From assembly GCA_040635515.1 (NCBI GenBank), contig JBEYHY010000011.1, positions 62,001-126,000 of the forward strand: a DNA stretch of 64,000 bases, given 5' to 3'. This document shows, in pieces, positions 60,121 to 64,000 of this stretch (its first letter is position 1; each line of letters opens with the position of its first letter). A program made the translations under genes and the position numbers. Source of the stretch: Prauserella_A sp040635515 (GTDB taxonomy: Bacteria; Actinomycetota; Actinomycetes; Mycobacteriales; Pseudonocardiaceae). The notes beneath the pieces are model-generated. The model did not search any database and was not told the origin of the DNA. It was given only the letters and a program-made list of their open reading frames with translations.

Positions 60121-60906
60121 ATGGCTGACGAACTCGTGCACTACTCGGTGTCCGGCGCAACCGCGACCATCACGCTCGACTCCCCGCACAACCGCAACGC
60201 GTTGTCCGCGCGGTTGCGGGGGCAGCTGAGCGAAAGCCTGGACAAAGCCATCGGCGACGAGGCGGTCCGCGTGATCGTGCTCGGGCACAGCGGCCCGGTG
60301 TTCTGTTCCGGAATGGACCTCAAGGAAGCACGGGGAGCGGGCGAGCAGAGCCAAGGCGTGCAGGAGTTCCCCTCGATTCTGGAGCGCATCTGGACCAGCC
60401 CGAAGCCGGTGGTGGCAGCGCTGTCCGGTCCCGCGAGGGCCGGTGGGGTCGGGCTCGTCGCCGCGGCCGACATCGCGGTGGCCGCGGACACGGCGACGTT
60501 CGCGTTCACCGAGGTACGCATCGGGGTCATCCCCGCGATCATCTCGGTGACCGTGCTGCCGAGGCTCAACGCCCGCGCGGCGCACGAACTGTTCCTCACG
60601 GGAGAGAAGTTCGACGCGAAGCGGGCCGCGGAGATCGGGCTGATCAACGCCGCCGTTCCCGCGGAGAATCTCGCCGCAGAGGTCGACCGCTATGTCACGG
60701 CGCTGGCGCTCGGCGGCCCTTCCGCGCTGGCGGCGACCAAGCAACTGCTGCAGGGCGAAACGGGCAGCACGATGCCGGAGACGTTCGCCACGATGCTGGC
60801 GACCTCGGCCAGGTTCTTCGCGAGCGAGGAAGGCCAGGAAGGAATCACCGCCTTCGCGCAGAAACGCACGCCGAACTGGGTTCCTGCCGACCAGCTCGAG
60901 TTCTAG
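60121..60906 (+). CDS. Enoyl-CoA hydratase/isomerase family protein
   Basis: A 261-aa crotonase: ITLDSPHNRNALSARLRGQL, LGHSGPVFCSGMDLKEARG (oxyanion loop) and AALSGPARAGGVGLVAAADIAVAAD. The position of the first catalytic Glu and the second Glu (FTEVRIGVIPAIIS) favours a hydratase. The specific substrate is unknown. It ends overlapping the convergent barstar gene by four bases. Confidence 0.88.
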   Translation: MADELVHYSVSGATATITLDSPHNRNALSARLRGQLSESLDKAIGDEAVRVIVLGHSGPVFCSGMDLKEARGAGEQSQGVQEFPSILERIWTSPKPVVAALSGPARAGGVGLVAAADIAVAADTATFAFTEVRIGVIPAIISVTVLPRLNARAAHELFLTGEKFDAKRAAEIGLINAAVPAENLAAEVDRYVTALALGGPSALAATKQLLQGETGSTMPETFATMLATSARFFASEEGQEGITAFAQKRTPNWVPADQLEF

Positions 60907-61274
60907 TCGGCCAGTACGACCGTAAGCGTGCGGCTGTCGGCGCGTTCACCACCGGGGGCGAGCGCGCGTTGCGCGTCCGAGAGGGTGCCGTGCACGGCGA
61001 CGTAGGCGCGAGGGTCGGCTTGCTTCAGCGCGTCGGAGGCGATCCAGATCAGCACGTGCTCCCCCGGCGGCAGCCAGGCCAGATCGGTGAGGCAGTCGTA
61101 GAGCGCGTCGAGGTTGCGGCCGAAGTACTCCGGAAACGACAGCGCCGAGGCGATGGCGTCGAGCGTTCCCAGCTTGTCGAGGTGCGACGTCCCGTCGAGG
61201 ACGTGCGCGAACGCGCCACGGGCCTTGGCTTCTTCGGCGACGGACCGCCACGCCGGTTTCGGCTGCCCTGTCAT
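60903..61274 (-). CDS. Barstar-family RNase inhibitor
   Basis: A 123-aa barstar-like protein (HVLDGTSHLDKLGTLDAIASALSFPEYFGRNLDALYDCLTDLAWL) which blocks barnase-type RNases with an acidic helix. It is coupled to the RNase gene upstream (ATGA overlap) and so is most likely its cytoplasmic immunity protein. Barstar families are variable, but the neighbourhood makes this assignment firm. Confidence 0.92.
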   Translation of the reverse strand: MTGQPKPAWRSVAEEAKARGAFAHVLDGTSHLDKLGTLDAIASALSFPEYFGRNLDALYDCLTDLAWLPPGEHVLIWIASDALKQADPRAYVAVHGTLSDAQRALAPGGERADSRTLTVVLAD

Positions 61275-61693
61275 CGGGACGGGTCCACGACGACGAAGGA
61301 CGAGTAGTGATCCGCCGTGTAGTACAACTCGTCGGCCTGCCCTTCGACGAGCCTGCGTGCGCCCCGGTCCGCGCTTCCCGGCGTCGGGACGGTGTACTCC
61401 CGGTAGTAACCGGATTCCTTCTCTGGCAACAACCTCTCCCTATTGCCGAATACCGTGCCGTCCCTTTCCGGATACGGGAACGGTCCGTCCTTCTCGATGA
61501 GCCGGTAGGTCGCGTCCGCCTGCTCGGGCAGGCTGGACAGTGGCTCGACCCGAAGCCCCGATTCCGCGCCGGGCACGCTACCGGGTGCGTCGCCGGAATC
61601 ACCAGCCGAGATGACGTCTTTGATCAGCCAGCCACCGAGCACAAGCACGATGAGCCCGATCAGCGCGGCGCTGATGCGCCTCCGGGAAAGCAT
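61271..61693 (-). CDS. Secreted or membrane-anchored barnase/RNase Sa-type ribonuclease
   Basis: A 140-aa protein with an N-terminal hydrophobic segment after MLSRRR (ISAALIGLIVLVLGGWLI) and a C-terminal guanyl-specific RNase domain. Predicted catalytic residues are E99 (YYREYTV), R113/R114 (RGARRL) and H129 (ADHYSSF), as in RNase Sa and barnase. Its partner barstar gene overlaps its stop. It is probably exported; whether it stays anchored cannot be read from the sequence. Confidence 0.9.
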   Translation of the reverse strand: MLSRRRISAALIGLIVLVLGGWLIKDVISAGDSGDAPGSVPGAESGLRVEPLSSLPEQADATYRLIEKDGPFPYPERDGTVFGNRERLLPEKESGYYREYTVPTPGSADRGARRLVEGQADELYYTADHYSSFVVVDPSR

Positions 61694-61702
61694 TCCGTAC
61701 CC

Positions 61703-61906
61703 CTAGGACCGTTTGCCGTGGTGTCGAGCCGCCCTGATGCGGGCTGCCCGGTCGGCCACGACGTTCACAACGCGATGCACAATCCACGCGAGCCCGAGGC
61801 ACAACGGCACCAGTACCGCCATGACCAGTACGAACTGCACGGGGAACCACTGCTGCGCGAGCCAGAGCTCGAACCCGTCCCACCAGCGGGCCACTCCGTC
61901 GAACAC
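61703..61906 (-). CDS. Small membrane protein, 67 aa, upstream of the RNase gene
   Basis: Starts at GTG 61906 (VFDGVARWWDG) with a short amphipathic, Trp-rich N-terminus, one strong membrane helix (FVLVMAVLVPLCLGLAWIV) and a basic C-terminus (RAARIRAARHHGKRS). It precedes the RNase gene by nine bases. Its start is preceded by TAGGCT seven bases upstream, suggesting a leaderless transcript. Function unknown. Confidence 0.65.
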   Translation of the reverse strand: MFDGVARWWDGFELWLAQQWFPVQFVLVMAVLVPLCLGLAWIVHRVVNVVADRAARIRAARHHGKRS

Positions 61907-61938
61907 ATGGGAGAGCCTACGCCAGGTAGGTTGACGCC
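61907..61938. promoter_or_regulatory. 32-bp divergent promoter with symmetrical -10 elements
   Basis: The inverted repeat CCTAC-GCCAG-GTAGG (61916-61930) contains both -10 elements: TAGGCT on the minus strand (61919-61914), seven bases before GTG 61906, and TAGGTT on the plus strand (61927-61932), six bases before ATG 61939. Both genes would be leaderless. Confidence 0.6.
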
Positions 61939-62904
61939 ATGTTCGCCGTCTATGCCAAAGAAGCCAACACCGACGATCCGCTCGCCTCGCTCGTGGTCGG
62001 CGAGCGACCGGAGCCCGAGGTTCCCGCAGGCTGGGTGCGCGTTTCGGTCAAGGCAGCCAGTCTGAACATGCACGACCTGTGGACGTTGCGCGGAGTCGGG
62101 ATCAAGCAGGAGCAGTTCCCGATGATCCTCGGCTGCGACGGCGCGGGCGTTCTCGACGACGGCACGGAGGTGGTCATCCACTCCGTGATCAACGACGACT
62201 CATGGCGCGGGGACGACACGCTCGACCCCAAGCGGACCCTGCTCACCGAGAAGCATCAGGGCACCTTCGCCGACTACGTGGTGGTTCCGGCTCGCAACGT
62301 GCTGCCGAAACCGGCGGGGCTCTCGTTCGCGGAGGCGGCGACGATGGGCACGGCGTGGCTGACCGCCTACCGGATGTTGTTCGTCAAGTCGGGACTCAGG
62401 CCAGGACAGACGATGCTCGTCCAGGGCGCGTCCGGCGGCGTGGCAACGGCGCTGGTGCAGCTCGGCAGGGCGGCGGGCATGCGGGTGTGGGTCACGGGGC
62501 GCAGCGAGGACAAGCGGGCGCTCGCGGTGGAATTGGGCGCCCACGAGGCGTTCGAGCCGGGCTCGCGGCTTCCGGAACGCGTCGACGCCGTGTTCGAGAC
62601 CGTCGGCAAGGCCACCTGGTCGCACTCGGTGAAATCACTCAAGCCCGGCGGCGTCATCGTGGTGTCGGGCTCGACGAGCGGCCCCGACGCGAGCGCGGAA
62701 CTGCAGCGGGTGTTCTTCCTTCAGCTCAGGGTCATCGGCTCGACGATGGGGACTCGGGACGAGCTCGCGAACCTGCTGTCCTACGTCGAACTGGCGGGCA
62801 TCCGGCCCCGGATCGGGGACGAGCTGCCTTTCACCGAGGCGGGGCAGGGCTTTACCAACATGCTGAAAGGCGCCACCGCCGGGAAGATCGTCTTCGTGAA
62901 CTGA
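61939..62904 (+). CDS. Quinone oxidoreductase-like MDR dehydrogenase
   Basis: A 321-aa medium-chain dehydrogenase/reductase: VKAASLNMHDLWTLRG, LGCDGAGVLDDG, GTAWLTAYRMLF and nucleotide-binding LVQGASGGVATALVQL. It lacks the structural-zinc cysteines of alcohol dehydrogenases, so it is likelier a quinone or enoyl reductase. ATG 61939 is preceded by TAGGTT and appears leaderless. Confidence 0.85.
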   Translation: MFAVYAKEANTDDPLASLVVGERPEPEVPAGWVRVSVKAASLNMHDLWTLRGVGIKQEQFPMILGCDGAGVLDDGTEVVIHSVINDDSWRGDDTLDPKRTLLTEKHQGTFADYVVVPARNVLPKPAGLSFAEAATMGTAWLTAYRMLFVKSGLRPGQTMLVQGASGGVATALVQLGRAAGMRVWVTGRSEDKRALAVELGAHEAFEPGSRLPERVDAVFETVGKATWSHSVKSLKPGGVIVVSGSTSGPDASAELQRVFFLQLRVIGSTMGTRDELANLLSYVELAGIRPRIGDELPFTEAGQGFTNMLKGATAGKIVFVN

Positions 62905-62984
62905 TCCGGATCCGGCGCGCTGACCAGCGACGATTCCTCTTCGAGAGCGCGCCGATACGCGACCATGCGCCCGAGCGGCGGTAT

Positions 62985-62998
62985 GAAACGGCCGTTTC
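62985..62998. promoter_or_regulatory. 14-bp palindrome at the promoter of the last gene
   Basis: GAAACGGCCGTTTC is a perfect palindrome six bases upstream of a TAACCT -10 (63004-63009). The -10 is six bases before ATG 63016. It overlaps the expected -35, so it is a candidate repressor operator. Confidence 0.45.
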
Positions 62999-63015
62999 TC
63001 GGTTAACCTGGTCAC

Positions 63016-64000
63016 ATGATCGCGGTGCAGCGACCAGCGTCGGCGGATCCCGCGGAACCGCCGACACCCGTCGACATCAGGACCGGCTACCGCAGGTTCG
63101 CCGGTTTCCGCACCCGTGTGCTCGAAGCGGGACCGCGGCACGCCGCGCCTGCGGCGGGCGGGCGGCGCAAGCGCAAGACCGCCGCCAGGCCAGGCACGCC
63201 GCGCATCGTGCTGCTTCACGGCTACTGCGACAGTGCCGACACCTGGCGGCAGGTACTCATCGAACTCGCGGCTCTCGGGCACTCCGCGATCGCCGTGGAT
63301 CTTCCCGGATTCGGTGAGGCCGCGCCGCTGCGGAAGGGTGCCATCCTCCCCCAGCTCGACGCGTTCACCGCCGCCGTGATCAAGGAACAGTCCGCGCTCG
63401 GCGCCGTCGTACTCGTCGGCAACTCGCTCGGCGGCACCATGGGGCTGCGGGCCGCGCAGGATCGGTTGCTTCCGGTGGCGGGGGTCGTCTCGATCGCCGC
63501 GCCGGGATTCGTCGATTCCTGGCTCATCAGGACAGTCGCGCGCTATCCGCTCGCGCTGCGCGCCTGCGCGTCGCTGCCACTGCCCGTCCCCGGTTTCGTG
63601 GTGCGCGCCGTCGCGGAGCGGGTCGTACCACGCTTGTTGTACGCCAGCGCCGCAACGGTCGACCCCGAGCACGTGCGCCGATTCACCGACCAGTTTCCCG
63701 ACTATCGCAGCGCGACGACCCGGCTGGGTCAGGCACGCGAACTGGTCGCCGAACTCGCCGACGCCTACCGGCTCGACAGCATCACCGTGCCGTTGCTCGT
63801 CGTCGCGTGCGGCCGCGATCATCTGGTCAGCGCGGCATCCGGAAGGCAACTGCACGCCCTCGTGCCGCACAGCAGGCTCATGGTCCGCGAGGACTGGGGC
63901 CACTGCCCGCAATTGGACGACCCACCCGCGATCGCGGAACTACTGGCGTATTTCGCCAAGGGAACCGGTGCCGCCGTACGGGACCGCGCGGGAACGCGGG
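63016..64000 (+). CDS. Alpha/beta hydrolase (cut by right edge)
   Basis: A protein of at least 328 residues; no stop codon before the window end. It has LLHGYCDSADTWRQ (oxyanion HG), nucleophile Ser in VLVGNSLGGTMGL, the acid in ACGRDHLVS, and His in WGHCPQL, in hydrolase order. A GRRKRKTAARPG basic insertion lies near residue 45 between two family strands. ATG 63016 has no ribosome site but a -10-like TAACCT, so it is likely leaderless. The substrate is unknown. Confidence 0.82.
   Translation, partial: MIAVQRPASADPAEPPTPVDIRTGYRRFAGFRTRVLEAGPRHAAPAAGGRRKRKTAARPGTPRIVLLHGYCDSADTWRQVLIELAALGHSAIAVDLPGFGEAAPLRKGAILPQLDAFTAAVIKEQSALGAVVLVGNSLGGTMGLRAAQDRLLPVAGVVSIAAPGFVDSWLIRTVARYPLALRACASLPLPVPGFVVRAVAERVVPRLLYASAATVDPEHVRRFTDQFPDYRSATTRLGQARELVAELADAYRLDSITVPLLVVACGRDHLVSAASGRQLHALVPHSRLMVREDWGHCPQLDDPPAIAELLAYFAKGTGAAVRDRAGTR

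Noticed and set aside
1..64000. tRNA, rRNA, integrase or attachment sites
   Set aside because: No cloverleaf with a CCA-end pattern, ribosomal RNA or mobile-element gene was recognised while reading both strands; a tRNA scan could not be run.

Overview
The window is high-GC actinobacterial DNA. The strongest lineage clues are a WhiB-family regulator, GAF-ANTAR and F420-dependent proteins, an ShbA-like sigma factor, UdgX, a DUF5709 protein, many GTG/TTG starts and numerous apparently leaderless genes. Overall gene content and style suggest a Pseudonocardiaceae-like soil actinomycete (Amycolatopsis/Prauserella type); the genus is an inference. About 72 protein genes are supported, the first and last cut by the window edges. 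No tRNA, rRNA, transposase, phage gene or CRISPR array was seen, so this reads as ordinary chromosome.

Layout. 1-9.1 kb: a truncated MalT-like LuxR ATPase regulator, an unknown protein, a GAF-ANTAR regulator, a Bcr/CflA drug exporter, a divergent RibD-like reductase/TetR pair, an FAD ferredoxin-reductase-like enzyme, a small unknown protein, an O-methyltransferase and a FadR-type regulator. 9.1-20.9 kb: two abutting minus-strand operons that look like one metabolic route. A GlnA-like gamma-glutamyl-amine ligase, a gamma-glutamyl hydrolase, an aldehyde dehydrogenase and an SDR, with a divergent ethanolamine permease, could turn ethanolamine into glutamate plus glycine. Directly downstream a tandem glycine riboswitch controls gcvP-gcvT-gcvH-glyA. 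21-24 kb: TetR plus a metal-ligand-poor amidohydrolase, then a flavin monooxygenase.

24.4-40.8 kb: a 16-kb minus-strand block. It opens with a complete protocatechuate beta-ketoadipate operon (pcaI-J-F-H-G-B-D-C and an IclR regulator), which overlaps into a Mo-cofactor nucleotidyltransferase gene, CoxD/CoxE-like and XdhC maturation genes, and a form-II 'CO dehydrogenase-like' molybdenum hydroxylase (coxS-L-M-G). 40.8-54.3 kb: two paralogous membrane proteins, hydroxypyruvate/glyoxylate reductase plus glycerate kinase, a cysteine-free HesB-like protein, a UdgX/DUF5709 cluster, STAS, GtrA/DUF202 membrane genes, an ShbA-like sigma factor, an F420 oxidoreductase, a WhiB3/WhiD-like regulator, TetR plus an enoyl-reductase-like protein, and hemW.

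54.3-60.1 kb: the assimilatory sulfate operon, preceded by a 26-codon leader peptide of the cysteine-attenuator type: sulfite reductase, a 53-aa zinc-ribbon protein, APS reductase, CysD, CysN and a sirohydrochlorin chelatase. 60.1-64 kb: an enoyl-CoA hydratase, a barstar/secreted-RNase pair with a small membrane protein, a quinone-oxidoreductase-like enzyme and a truncated alpha/beta hydrolase.

The most unusual non-coding signal is a family of 21-bp tandem repeats found in three intergenic arrays (two inverted near 24 kb, one near 53 kb). All functional statements rest on motif reading by eye; no database search was possible.
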